Of a stretch of DNA of 50,175 bases, positions 1 to 8,706 are shown in pieces (position 1 is the first letter of the stretch; every line of letters begins with the position of its first letter). The translations under genes were made by a program, and so were the position numbers. The stretch comes from Burkholderiales bacterium (GTDB taxonomy: Bacteria; Pseudomonadota; Gammaproteobacteria; Burkholderiales; WYBJ01): the NCBI GenBank assembly GCA_022841915.1, contig JALHQN010000029.1:1-50175 (forward strand), read 5' to 3'. The notes beneath the pieces are model-generated. The model was not told the origin of the DNA. It saw only the letters and a list, made by a program, of their open reading frames with translations, and did no database searches.

Positions 1-602
1 CGGAGGCGGCGGACGGCGCAGCACGTGCTGGCGGCGTCAGCCGCGTTCCCGGAAAGCTTGCGCAGCCGCGATGGCATGTGCCTCGTCTCGGATCGAGAGC
101 GGCCCCGCCCCCCGATGAACCGTCAGCAGCGCCCAGCGCTTGGCCGTGAGGGCACCGCTTTTGTGTGCTGACGCACGGACTCGACCCGGCCTCGATATGC
201 ATCCTTGACCCAGATCGACGCTGCCGATGAGGTAATCCATCACGGTTCGTACCCGAGCGCTTCAAGGGAACGACGTTCGACCCGACCGATGCCGTCCCCC
301 GTTTCGAGTGAATACACCGATTCACGGACCAGAAATGCACAGATCCCATACCTCAGTCGACCGCGCAGCCCGATGCTCTGACAAGCTTGAAGGAGCTTCG
401 CGAGACAGCTCCTCCTCGCCTAACCAAAAATGAAGCGATTCGCGCTGCAGCCACAAGCCGGCGATACCCAATCACTCACCAGAGGGCACTCGCGTCACTA
501 GATTGGCAACACCAACTTCCGACAGCATTGAGTTATCGCCTGACCACGACAACGCCAAGGCTAGCGACTGCTTCAGCAGTCGCAGCCCCCAGGGAGCAAA
601 GA
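1..602. other. Gene-poor left edge, nothing recognised
   Basis: About 600 bases precede the first convincing start codon. A 68-codon minus-strand frame (37-243) is open but has no recognisable domain, no clear ribosome-binding site and an Arg/Ala-rich composition typical of random high-GC frames. The frame of the downstream kinase stays open back to a TTG at 387, but that extension has no domain and no ribosome-binding site. I see no RNA gene or repeat here. Confidence 0.5.
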
Positions 603-1523
603 ATGGAACGAAGGATGCATGTACTGCCAGTTCATCCGGAAGGCATCTGCCGGATGCCTTCTCTTTCCAGATTGAAACTTGTCCCGGCCCGTAGTGCGAC
701 CAAGTGCAACATTGGTCCAAGCACGGCTGATCGCGATCTACGCGACGTCAACCAGGAACTCCTGCTTGCCCGTCTGGCGGCACAGGATCAGCGCTCGGCA
801 GCCGAATCAGCGCTGGAGCGCCAGCTCAAGGCGTCGACGATTCTTGCGCACGAATTGCGCAATGGACTTGCTCCGATTCAGGCGGCTTCGGATCTGCTGG
901 GTCGCACGGATGGCATCGATGCACCGACGCTCGCCCGGCTACAGGCCGTGATCGATAGAAACACCAAAGATTTGTCCCGATTGATCGAGGACCTTCTCGA
1001 TTATTCGCGAGCCAACACCGGGCAGTTCCATCTCGAGCGCCGCCTTGTGGACCTGTCCGAGGTTGTCCGCGACGCGGTCTCGTCCTGCCTCCCGGCCATG
1101 GAGCTTCGCAGCCAGAAGCTCACCGTGAACGCACCCCGGGGCGTGATATTGCTCGACGCCGACCCGGTTCGATTGAGACAGATATTCGTCAACCTGCTCG
1201 ACAACGCGTGCAAATACACTCCCGTCGGGGGCTCGATCTCCATCACCGCTTTATCGCGGCCAGGCAGCGCCGAAGTCAGCGTATGCGACACCGGCATAGG
1301 CATCAGCAGCGATATCCTCCCGCACATATTCGACTTGTTTGTGCAAGACACACGAGGGTGTGCGACCAATTCGCGCGGGCTCGGCGTGGGCTTGGCCGTG
1401 GTGCGGGAGTTGGTCCAGGCGCACGGCGGCACGATCACGGCGCAAAGCGCAGGACGAACCTGCGGCAGCAAATTTTCAGCAACATTTCCCTGGCATGGCT
1501 CGGCCGCAGACACCACGCCATGA
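603..1523 (+). CDS. Sensor histidine kinase, no sensory domain (HisKA + HATPase_c)
   Basis: A 306-residue protein with the two-component transmitter core. Residues about 45-75 are charged and heptad-like, a probable short coiled coil. The phospho-acceptor H-box (LAHELRNGLAPIQ) places the histidine at about residue 83. The N-box (IFVNLLDNACKYTP) has its key Asn at about 201, followed by the G1 box DTGIGI at about 229 and the G2 box GLGVGLAVVRELVQ. I chose the ATG at 603 because GGGAGC lies just upstream; the frame is open to a TTG at 387 without a comparable site. There is no transmembrane segment, PAS or GAF domain, so it is presumably cytosolic and senses through a partner or an unrecognised N-terminus. 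No response regulator gene is adjacent. The kinase core is certain; the signal is unknown. Confidence 0.85.
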   Translation: MERRMHVLPVHPEGICRMPSLSRLKLVPARSATKCNIGPSTADRDLRDVNQELLLARLAAQDQRSAAESALERQLKASTILAHELRNGLAPIQAASDLLGRTDGIDAPTLARLQAVIDRNTKDLSRLIEDLLDYSRANTGQFHLERRLVDLSEVVRDAVSSCLPAMELRSQKLTVNAPRGVILLDADPVRLRQIFVNLLDNACKYTPVGGSISITALSRPGSAEVSVCDTGIGISSDILPHIFDLFVQDTRGCATNSRGLGVGLAVVRELVQAHGGTITAQSAGRTCGSKFSATFPWHGSAADTTP

Positions 1524-2046
1524 CGGCCTGTCGTTCGCCCGCCGCCGGGCTCGGCGCTTCGATGAAGCGCCACAACCAGAAGCGCAGCGACCATCCGGCA
1601 GGGGCCGTCTCGGGCAGTATGGCCGACGGTTTCAGCAGCCTCCCCACCCGCGATCGCCTCAATGGACTTCCAAGCGACGGTGCCGCACTAGGTCCGTGAA
1701 ACATAGCGTGTCGTGAACATGGCTCGAATCATCCCTGCCCGCCTGGAGCTTCTTCCGGCCCCTGGTCGCGGCCTCCTTGTCGGCCGTGAAGTCGACGGAC
1801 AGTTCGAGGATCCGCGGCTGGGTCTACACGGTCCTCCTGCTGGGCGACAGGAGCCGCCGCGCTCGAGGCGCTGATACGTCCGCTACCGCACTAGCGCAAG
1901 CAGAGCTGGCTGGTGTTCGATGGACCGCGCGCTTGGCCACGGCGTCTGGCCGCCGACCCCGGCTCGATGCCAATCAAGAGTCAGCCGGCGCTGGCACAAT
2001 CAGCGCAAGGTCCGCATCCCGAATCGATAGCCGGAAAGCCACCAAG
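1524..2046. other. Gap between kinase and ABC transporter, nothing recognised
   Basis: About 520 bases. The ABC transporter frame is open leftward to a TTG at 1777, but the extra 90 codons do not resemble the family N-terminus and are Arg/Ala-rich, so I treat them as non-coding. I looked for transposase fragments in all frames and could not name one with confidence. Confidence 0.4.
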
Positions 2047-3750
2047 TTGCCAGCAAAAGCGATCGATCGTCATCTTTGGCAGCGGTTTTGGGCTATCGCC
2101 TCTCCCTATTGGCGCAGCGAGGAGAAATGGAAGGCCTGGGGTCTGCTGGCGCTGCTGGTGGTACTGCTGCTGGGGCAAACGCGCTTCGCCGTGCTGTTCA
2201 ACGAGCAGACGGGGGAATTCACCTCGGCGCTCGCAGCGCGAGACGCGGCGCGGTTCTGGGACTCCATCAAGTATTGCCTCGTCCTGCTGCTGGTGGCGGT
2301 GCCCATCTATGCCTTTTACTATTACCTGCGGGACAGGCTTGGCCTCCTCTGGCGAGGCTGGCTGACAGATCGTTTTCTCGAACGATACTTCGCCCAGCGC
2401 CATTACTACGAGCTGAACGCTGACATCGGCATCGACAACCCGGATCAGCGCATTGCCGAAGACATCAACACGTTCACTTCGCGCTCGCTGTATTTCCTGT
2501 GCATCCTGATCGGCTCGATCCTGCAACTGCTGGCCTTCAGTGCCGTGCTCTGGTTGGTCTCGCGCGAACTGGTGTACTTCCTGATCTTTTACGCGATCTT
2601 CGGCACCGTCTTCACCCTCGCCGTGTTCGGCAAACCCCTGCTCACCCTCAACTTCATGCAACTGCGGCGCGAGGCGGATTTCCGCTTCGGCCTGGTGCGC
2701 ATCCGCGAGAATGCCGAATCGATCGCCTTCTATCGCGGCGAAGCGCAGGAGACGCGCCAGGTCCGCAAGCGCTTCGCGGCCGCGTTCGACAACTTCAACA
2801 GACTCATCCGCCGTCAGCTGTTCCTGAACCTGTTCCAGTACACCTTCAGCCTGCTGACGATCATCCTGCCCAGCGCCATCATCGCATCGCGCGTGCTGTC
2901 CGGCGAACTCGAGGTCGGCAGGGCGGTGCAGGCCGCCGGCGCATTCGCAGCGGTGCTGAGCGCAATCTCCGTGATCGTGGAGAATTTCGAGAGCCTCAGC
3001 CGCTTCGCGGCGGGCATCGAGCGCCTGAGCACCTTCTCGCGATCGCTGGATGCACCGCTTAAATCGCCTGTACTTGACAGCGGCATGATCGAGTCGGTGG
3101 AAGGGCCTCGGCTGGTGCTGGAGCAGGTGACTCTGCTGACGCCGGGCAGCGGACGCATCCTGGTCCGCGATCTCTCGGCGGCGATCGAACCCGGCGAAGG
3201 CCTGATGATCGTCGGCGAAAGTGGCAGCGGCAAGAGCTCCCTGCTGCGCGCGGTCGCCGGTCTTTGGTACTGCGGCAGCGGGCGCATCATCCGCCCCGCT
3301 TCGGAAAGCATCCTGTTCTTGCCGCAGCGGCCTTACATGATCCTGGGGTCGTTGCGCAGCCAACTGCTCTATCCGAACCAGGACCGCCCGATCCGGGATG
3401 CCGAGCTGTTGCATTTGCTGGAACGCGTCAATCTCGCGGATTTGGTCGAGCGCTTCGGCGGCCTCGATGCGGAACGGGACTGGGAGAAGGTGCTCTCCAT
3501 CGGCGAGCAGCAGCGCCTCGTCCTCGCCCGAGTGCTCATGACCCGGCCAAGCTACGCCGTGCTGGACGAGGCGACCAGCGCGCTCGACCTTGCCAACGAG
3601 GAACGTCTCTACGGTGAACTGGCGAATGCGGCGACCACCCTGATCAGCGTCAGTCACCACACCACCCTGCTGAAATTCCACAAACAGGTGCTGGTGCTCG
3701 CAGGAAACGGTGAGTGGCAGCTGCGCTCGGCGACGGGGTACACGTCCTAG
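2047..3750 (+). CDS. SbmA/BacA/YddA-type ABC transporter, fused permease and ATPase
   Basis: Half-transporter of about 567 residues with an ABC_membrane_2 permease (about residues 10-285) followed by one ATPase domain. Several hydrophobic helices are visible, and the family signature around WKAWGLLALLVVLLLGQ at the N-terminus fits YddA-like inner-membrane exporters. Walker A is GESGSGKSS (about 390-398), the ABC signature is LSIGEQQ (about 483) and Walker B is YAVLDEATSALD (about 503). It probably works as a homodimer; relatives import or export peptides, bleomycin or cobalamin, and the substrate cannot be read here. The start is uncertain: TTG at 2047, after GGAAAG, gives the usual family N-terminus, while the open frame reaches 1777. 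It stands alone, with no obvious operon partner. Confidence 0.85.
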   Translation: MPAKAIDRHLWQRFWAIASPYWRSEEKWKAWGLLALLVVLLLGQTRFAVLFNEQTGEFTSALAARDAARFWDSIKYCLVLLLVAVPIYAFYYYLRDRLGLLWRGWLTDRFLERYFAQRHYYELNADIGIDNPDQRIAEDINTFTSRSLYFLCILIGSILQLLAFSAVLWLVSRELVYFLIFYAIFGTVFTLAVFGKPLLTLNFMQLRREADFRFGLVRIRENAESIAFYRGEAQETRQVRKRFAAAFDNFNRLIRRQLFLNLFQYTFSLLTIILPSAIIASRVLSGELEVGRAVQAAGAFAAVLSAISVIVENFESLSRFAAGIERLSTFSRSLDAPLKSPVLDSGMIESVEGPRLVLEQVTLLTPGSGRILVRDLSAAIEPGEGLMIVGESGSGKSSLLRAVAGLWYCGSGRIIRPASESILFLPQRPYMILGSLRSQLLYPNQDRPIRDAELLHLLERVNLADLVERFGGLDAERDWEKVLSIGEQQRLVLARVLMTRPSYAVLDEATSALDLANEERLYGELANAATTLISVSHHTTLLKFHKQVLVLAGNGEWQLRSATGYTS

Positions 3751-3894
3751 CCAGCCGCGGTGACCCTGAACCCGCGGACTTCGTTGAGGTCTTCGCGACT
3801 CGTACTTACCGCCATCGTCCACGGAGCCACTAGGTCCTCGACAAACCGCAACGGCCTGGTCCGAAACGAGTCGGTGGTGTCCGCTGTACGCCGG

Positions 3895-4104
3895 GTGCAC
3901 CCGGAGCATCGTTTCGAGCGGGTACGGATGCCGCCCGCGGCCCGCCACCGGGTAAAAGGGCTCGATCAGAGCGAGCAACACCTTCCACGGCACAACCTTG
4001 TCCATCTCGCCCAGGAAGACCTCGCGCCGCGTCTTCTTTCGCTTGCCTGCGTACTTCGTCGACTGGGGGACATGTTCAGCGACTGACGGCGTGAACCCAA
4101 TCAC
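3895..4104 (-). pseudogene. IS5-family transposase, 5' remnant only
   Basis: The minus-strand frame carries about 70 residues typical of the N-terminus of IS5-type transposases: KRKKTRREVFLGEMDKVVPW, then ALIEPFYP and GRHPYPLETMLRVH. After MLRVH the expected continuation (a QQWYNLSD-like segment and the DDE catalytic core) is missing and the frame turns into unrelated sequence. All catalytic residues are therefore lost and the element is dead. I could not identify terminal inverted repeats or a target duplication. Nothing else was recognised in the remainder of the 3751-4335 gap. Confidence 0.75.
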
Positions 4105-4335
4105 TTGGCGCGCATGCCGGCGGTTGGCGCGAGCTTGGACTCGCTCTCGCGCTGTCGCACGAAGTCACCACACGCCGGCACGGACACCTCACTCGTCATG
4201 CAATGAAAACCAACGGCGGTCCACAGGCCGCGTCCACGGCTGCGGCTGCCTTGTATCGACGTCGGACAGTACCCTTCCACCAGAGACAGACGGCGATCCT
4301 AGCTTCGCTGCTCGGCCGTCGCGGACCGCATGCCA

Positions 4336-4617
4336 CTACTGCGGCCGCTGGTGTTCCGGCAGCGTCACGTTCAATTCCAACACGTCGTATTCGCCGTGCT
4401 TCTCCAGTTGCACTTTGATTTTGTCGCGGTCGATGTGAATGTACTTGGCAATGACTTGAAGCAGTTCCTCCTGCAACGCGGGGAGGTACTCCGGGGCAAC
4501 CGAGCCCCGGCCGGCGCGCTCGTGGGCCAGTATGATCTGCAGGCGCTCCTTTGCCACAGCCGCTGTCTTCTTCTCGGGGCCGCGCAGATAGTCGACCAAC
4601 TTATCGATCAGGGACAT
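4336..4617 (-). CDS. minE: Cell division topological specificity factor MinE
   Basis: A 93-residue protein of normal MinE length. The N-terminus ([19 protein letters not shown]) is the membrane-targeting segment, and the following [13 protein letters not shown] is the conserved MinD-binding helix/strand. The C-terminal part ([17 protein letters not shown] through LELNVTLP) is the dimeric topological-specificity domain. MinE stimulates MinD ATPase at the membrane and drives pole-to-pole oscillation that keeps the division inhibitor away from mid-cell. It is the last gene of the minCDE operon, starting one base after the minD stop (TGA A ATG), so its ribosome-binding site lies inside minD and translation is probably coupled. 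Confidence 0.97.
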   Translation of the reverse strand: MSLIDKLVDYLRGPEKKTAAVAKERLQIILAHERAGRGSVAPEYLPALQEELLQVIAKYIHIDRDKIKVQLEKHGEYDVLELNVTLPEHQRPQ

Positions 4618-4618
4618 T

Positions 4619-5431
4619 TCAGCGGCCTCCGAACAGTCGCTTGAAGAAGCCCACTTTCTCGGCGGTGACGAAACGCATCGGAACCGGCTCGCCCATGAAG
4701 CGAGCGACTACGTCCTTGTAGGCATCGGCGACGTCGCTCTTGTCCACATGAATAGCCGGCGTACCGGCATTGGAAGCCTGCAGCACGGACTCGGACTCCG
4801 GAATCACACCGAGCAGCGGAATGCGCAGGATCTCCTGGATATCCTCCACCGACAGCATCTCCCCGGCCGCCACCCGCCCCGGGTTGTAGCGGGTCACCAG
4901 CAGATGTTCCTTCACCGGATCAAGGCCGTCGACCGCTCGTTTCGACTTGGCGGCAAGGATGCCGAGGATTCTGTCGGAGTCGCGCACAGAGGACACTTCC
5001 GGATTGGTCACTACCAAGGCCTCGTCGGCAAAATACATGGCGGAGAAAGCGCCGTGCTCGATTCCGGCCGGCGAGTCGCAAACGATGTACTCGAAGGTTT
5101 CCTTCAACTCATCGATGATCTTCTCTACCCCTTCCAGGCGCAGCGCATCCTTGTCGCGGGTCTGCGAGGCGGGCAGGACGAACAAGTTGTCGCAATGCTT
5201 GTCCTTGATCAGCGCCCGCGAGAGGGCGGCCTCGCCATTGATCACATTGACGATGTCGAATACGACCCGCCGCTCGCATCCCATTATGAGATCGAGGTTG
5301 CGCAGGCCGACATCGAAGTCGATCACCACGGTCTTGTGGCCGCGCAAAGCCAAACCGCTGGAGAAGCTGGCGCTCGTGGTGGTTTTACCGACCCCTCCCT
5401 TACCGGAAGTCACAACGATTACTCTTGCCAC
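4619..5431 (-). CDS. minD: Septum site-determining ATPase MinD
   Basis: A 270-residue ParA/MinD-family ATPase. The deviant Walker A motif GKGGVGKTT lies near residues 10-18, the [10 protein letters not shown] segment follows, and [11 protein letters not shown] is the switch II region. The C-terminus ([11 protein letters not shown]) is the amphipathic membrane-targeting helix. In its ATP form MinD dimerises on the inner membrane and recruits MinC to inhibit FtsZ polymerisation; MinE releases it. The start codon is GTG at 5431, supported by AGAGGA about nine bases upstream. It sits between minC (59-base gap) and minE (one-base gap), the usual order. Confidence 0.98.
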   Translation of the reverse strand: MARVIVVTSGKGGVGKTTTSASFSSGLALRGHKTVVIDFDVGLRNLDLIMGCERRVVFDIVNVINGEAALSRALIKDKHCDNLFVLPASQTRDKDALRLEGVEKIIDELKETFEYIVCDSPAGIEHGAFSAMYFADEALVVTNPEVSSVRDSDRILGILAAKSKRAVDGLDPVKEHLLVTRYNPGRVAAGEMLSVEDIQEILRIPLLGVIPESESVLQASNAGTPAIHVDKSDVADAYKDVVARFMGEPVPMRFVTAEKVGFFKRLFGGR

Positions 5432-5490
5432 TTGGTTCTGATCCTCTCAAATACAAAGAAGGTTGTTGAAAAACGTCGGAGTCGAGGTTT

Positions 5491-6336
5491 CTAAACAGGC
5501 CGCGTCGGTGCCAAGGCGTGCATAGCGATCTGTTCTCCATCGAGCACGACCTGCACGGGTTTACCGCGCAGCGGCTCCGGGATGGGCTCCTCGAAAATCT
5601 GAAAATACCCGGCGATGCCAACGAGCTCGGCCTCCATGCACTGGGCGAATATGCGCGCGGAGGCATCCCCGCGCGCACCGGCCAAAGCACGACCCCGCAA
5701 GGGCGCGTACACATGGATGTTACCGTCGGCGATCAACTCCGCACCGGCATTGACGGAAGCAAGGACCACCAAATCGCCCCCCTCGGCATAAATGCGTTGT
5801 CCGGCTCGGACCGGCTTGTCTATCAACAAGGTGGGACAGCGCACCGAGCTGGCTGCCTGTCGATCCTCCGCAGCCGGCTGTGGTGGCGTAACGACTGCGA
5901 CGGGCGCTTCTGCTGTCGGCGCGGTTCCCTCATTCGGTAACGCCGCCTCGCCTGGCGGCAAGGCGTCGCGAGAAGCGCGCCGGGTCTCGGGGAACACCCC
6001 GAGACCGTTGTCCAGGGCGGCTCGGCGCTGCCCTTCCGATCCCCCGAGAACGCCGGCCAGAGCCATGCCGAGTCTGCGCATGAAATCTATCAGATCAGAG
6101 AAATTCACCGTGGCCTCAGAATCGGCAATGGCCTCCAGGCCGAGCACTACCGGGGTGGCGAAGAAGAAGTCGGGTGCCTGCGCGACATGCGACTCAAACT
6201 GCTGCTTGAACTGCGCCATGTCAGGGGTCATCGCATGCACCACGATCAAAGAGAAGTCGACGTGCTTGATCTTGAAAACCGGAGCGTCTTGGGTCATGTG
6301 GCTAAACGTAGGGTCGGTCAGACGAGAGCTGCGCAT
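5491..6336 (-). CDS. minC: Septum site-determining protein MinC
   Basis: FtsZ-inhibitory partner of MinD. The N-terminal domain (about residues 15-125) has the FKIKHVDFSLIVVHA core strand. A Pro/Ala-rich linker (about 125-180) is longer than in enterobacterial MinC (about 231 residues) and accounts for most of the 281-residue length. The C-terminal beta-helix carries the MinD-binding RAGQRIYAEGGDLVVL motif and ends near FQIFEEPIPEPLRG. First gene of the minCDE operon. Two starts are possible: ATG at 6336, used here, with a purine-rich run immediately upstream, or ATG at 6297, which would begin closer to the conserved domain. Confidence 0.95.
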   Translation of the reverse strand: MRSSRLTDPTFSHMTQDAPVFKIKHVDFSLIVVHAMTPDMAQFKQQFESHVAQAPDFFFATPVVLGLEAIADSEATVNFSDLIDFMRRLGMALAGVLGGSEGQRRAALDNGLGVFPETRRASRDALPPGEAALPNEGTAPTAEAPVAVVTPPQPAAEDRQAASSVRCPTLLIDKPVRAGQRIYAEGGDLVVLASVNAGAELIADGNIHVYAPLRGRALAGARGDASARIFAQCMEAELVGIAGYFQIFEEPIPEPLRGKPVQVVLDGEQIAMHALAPTRPV

Positions 6337-6984
6337 TATCCCCTAAGCGACGCGAGCCGCCGACTCAAAACGCCTGCTGATCGCCGTCAATCGAGTGTTT
6401 CGGGAGCTCCGAAGTAGTACTGACCCACCCGCGGGCGCGAACGAATACAGGAACTACCGTACGCCTCCCCATTTCGATTGACATTCTGAAGCAGACTTCT
6501 TCCGGCAGCACGACTTAATCCGAGACATTTCACGCTAGAACCCCTCCGCAGGTTCTCGAGCAAACGCGCATCAAGGAACCTATCGGAGGGATGCAATCCC
6601 ATTTCAGCCCATATCACGCCATTGCCCTGACTCTTGCGGCCGCCATGAGGCATACGGTCGCACCGATCAACCGCGACGGCTGGCCACACTATCCATGGCG
6701 ATGGATCTATGCTTAATGCATCTCTCCGAGCGGGACACGCAGTGGTCGCGCGAACCGAAGCAGGCGGATGCATTCGCTAGCTGTCGCCGCACAGTCCTGC
6801 TCGCGCACTGCGTCTCATAGGGCGAGTCTGCGGATAACCCGCGACGCGCAACCTGTTCGCTCACCGCCCCGGCGCTGCGCAGCAAAGAGCCTGACTGGGT
6901 TCCGCCCTGGCCAATCCCTCGAAATACGTCGCAGCTGACATGCGAAACCCGCCACCTAGCGAGTCATTCTCTTCGCCTGGCCAA
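6337..6984. other. Gap between minC and kinase, nothing recognised
   Basis: About 650 bases between the minC start and the 3' end of the next minus-strand kinase. It must contain the minCDE promoter, but I see no convincing -35/-10 pair. Several short frames are open on both strands, without domains or ribosome-binding sites. No RNA gene, repeat or mobile-element fragment was recognised. Confidence 0.4.
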
Positions 6985-8130
6985 TCAACTATTGCGCTTG
7001 TCCGGCAGAGTCGCAACGAAGGTTGTGCCCGTGTCTGGCGTACTCTCGATCGACACGGTCCCGCCGTGCGCCTCGACAGCACTTTTCACGAAAGCAAGTC
7101 CCAGCCCGAGGCTGGCCGGGTCGTTGCTGTCGCCTTCGAATTTGTCGAAGACCTTTGTGAGCCTGTCACTCGGGATGCCGCGTCCGTCATCCGTCACGAT
7201 CAGGACCGTCGATTCCTCTGCTCGCCGCGCGCCTATTCGAACCGTTCCATCCGGGGCGTAACGCACGGCATTCGATAGCAGGTTCTGAAATATGCGACGC
7301 AGCAATCCCGCATCGGCATGAACGAAAAAGCCGTCGGGCACTTCGTTGAGTATCCGTACCCCGGACTTCGATGCGAGTTCCGCCATCTCGCATGCCAGGC
7401 CCTCCACGAGCGCCCACAGATCGATGGAACGAGGAACGACCGCAGGCATGGCGCCGAACTCTACGTCTACGCTGTTTTCCTCGCGCAGCACGTTCGCAAC
7501 AAGCTCCTGCAGGACCTCCACATTGCGACGAAGCGTGTCGATGAACCGGACCATCTCGGGTGCGCGATCAGACCGACTGCGTGCTCGGTCGATCCCGCTC
7601 GTCGCAAGGCTAATGGCGTTCAGGGGCGTACGAAGATCATGGGCCACGAAGGTCAGGTGTTCGCGTCGCCGCTCGTCGATGTCGCGCTGCCGCTCCTCGG
7701 CAAACGTGCACACGGCAAGCCCGATGGCCTCATCCAGTGCTGCGTCGATGATGAGGCGACATTCTCCGACGACGACGAACCCCGCAGCCTCCAGCGCATT
7801 GAACAGACAGGCCCTGAGCGCCCCGTACTCGGCGACCACCTCTTCGATGGCATAGCCGAACTGTAGCCGTTGTTCCCCGTGCATGCCGGGGCTGCCGTCG
7901 GCAAGCACGGTTTGTGTCTGCTCGCTCGAGCGCCCGTGAAGCAACAAGGCCAACTCACCCAGGAAGTCAGGCATATGGTCGTTGAGAGCCGGGATGTCCA
8001 GCCCGTGCGCACCTGAAAACTGCCGCACGTCGTTGCGCCATGCATCGAGCAGCGCACCTCGCTCACGCGTGATGAACAGGGCGATCTTTCCGGGATCCGC
8101 TGCGGTTACCAGATTGGACATGAGATCCAT
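6985..8130 (-). CDS. RsbRD-type soluble sensor histidine kinase
   Basis: A 381-residue kinase. The N-terminal 145 residues are helical and match the RsbRD N-terminal sensor fold (WRNDVRQF, LALLLHGRSSEQT, RLQFGYAIEEVVAEYGALR). The HisKA domain follows, with the phospho-acceptor His at about 164 in FVAHDLRTPLNA. The HATPase domain has the N-box IFQNLLSNAVRYAPDG, a G1-like box DDGRGIP and the G2 box LGLGLAFVKSAVEAHGG. There is no signal peptide or transmembrane segment, so it is cytoplasmic; such kinases usually answer intracellular or stress signals. No response regulator is adjacent. A second ATG three codons in (8121) is an equally possible start. Confidence 0.88.
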   Translation of the reverse strand: MDLMSNLVTAADPGKIALFITRERGALLDAWRNDVRQFSGAHGLDIPALNDHMPDFLGELALLLHGRSSEQTQTVLADGSPGMHGEQRLQFGYAIEEVVAEYGALRACLFNALEAAGFVVVGECRLIIDAALDEAIGLAVCTFAEERQRDIDERRREHLTFVAHDLRTPLNAISLATSGIDRARSRSDRAPEMVRFIDTLRRNVEVLQELVANVLREENSVDVEFGAMPAVVPRSIDLWALVEGLACEMAELASKSGVRILNEVPDGFFVHADAGLLRRIFQNLLSNAVRYAPDGTVRIGARRAEESTVLIVTDDGRGIPSDRLTKVFDKFEGDSNDPASLGLGLAFVKSAVEAHGGTVSIESTPDTGTTFVATLPDKRNS

Positions 8131-8706
8131 AGCAAGGGGATGACGACGATCCGCGCTTTGAGAGTGGAGACTTCATGAAGGTCCTGGAGACTTCATCGCG
8201 ACACGAGACAGACTGGGGACATTCGTCCAACGTTCTTATCGCATTTGTCCCGAGAAGCTCGCCAGCAGGACTCAGTCAGCACCTGAAGCCCAAGGCCTAG
8301 GCCTAAGGCCACGCAGAGAATAACAGAGCGCCCGCGTCAGCGACGTCCGCCGGACCGAACGTCAGCCATGCTCTTCGCAACCTGCTGCCCCTGCGTAGGC
8401 CATGCCCGCGAGTCAGAAGTCTCGACCAGCCGCCAACGCTCCCTCGCCCGGGAATCCGTGTGGCCAAGCAGCGCTGCCTGCCGGCGCGAAGGAATCAGGG
8501 AGAGGAACCAGGCCGAAACCTTATCGGTCATTCGGTTTACCGACCGTACGGCGAGAACTTTTCGCATTGACCTGTGCCGAAAGGCTTGGCTGCTGTATCT
8601 TTTGGATTGTCGGTACGGGAATGGCGCTGTTGCGACGTCCTTCAAAATCCGCTTCACGGCCCTCGCTGTCGCTCGCCTTCCTCCAATAACAACCTGCCTA
8701 CCGTTC
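8131..8706. other. Divergent control region between kinase and RND efflux operon
   Basis: About 575 bases separate two divergent genes and must hold both promoters. The efflux adaptor frame is open back to 8368, but that extension shows no signal sequence or domain. The region contains a 12-base direct repeat (8165-8196) and a perfect 12-base palindrome AGGCCTAGGCCT (8293-8304). No regulator gene of TetR, LysR or MarR type lies beside the efflux operon, which is unusual for this class of pump. Confidence 0.4.
8165..8196. repeat. Tandem 12-base direct repeat, possible regulator site
   Basis: TGGAGACTTCAT occurs at 8165-8176 and again at 8185-8196, a period of 20 bases or nearly two helical turns. 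It lies directly upstream of the minus-strand kinase start (8130). Spacing of this kind is typical of tandem binding by a dimeric activator such as an OmpR-type regulator, but this is inference; a chance duplication is not excluded. Confidence 0.35.

Noticed and set aside
1777-2046. 90-codon N-terminal extension of the ABC transporter
   Set aside because: Not similar to the family N-terminus, begins at a TTG without a ribosome-binding site, and has shadow-like composition.
1981-4104. 707-codon minus-strand frame opposite the ABC transporter
   Set aside because: Only its first 70 codons (the IS5 remnant) look real. The rest is antisense to a clear ABC transporter gene and has the His/Arg/Gln-rich composition of a shadow frame.
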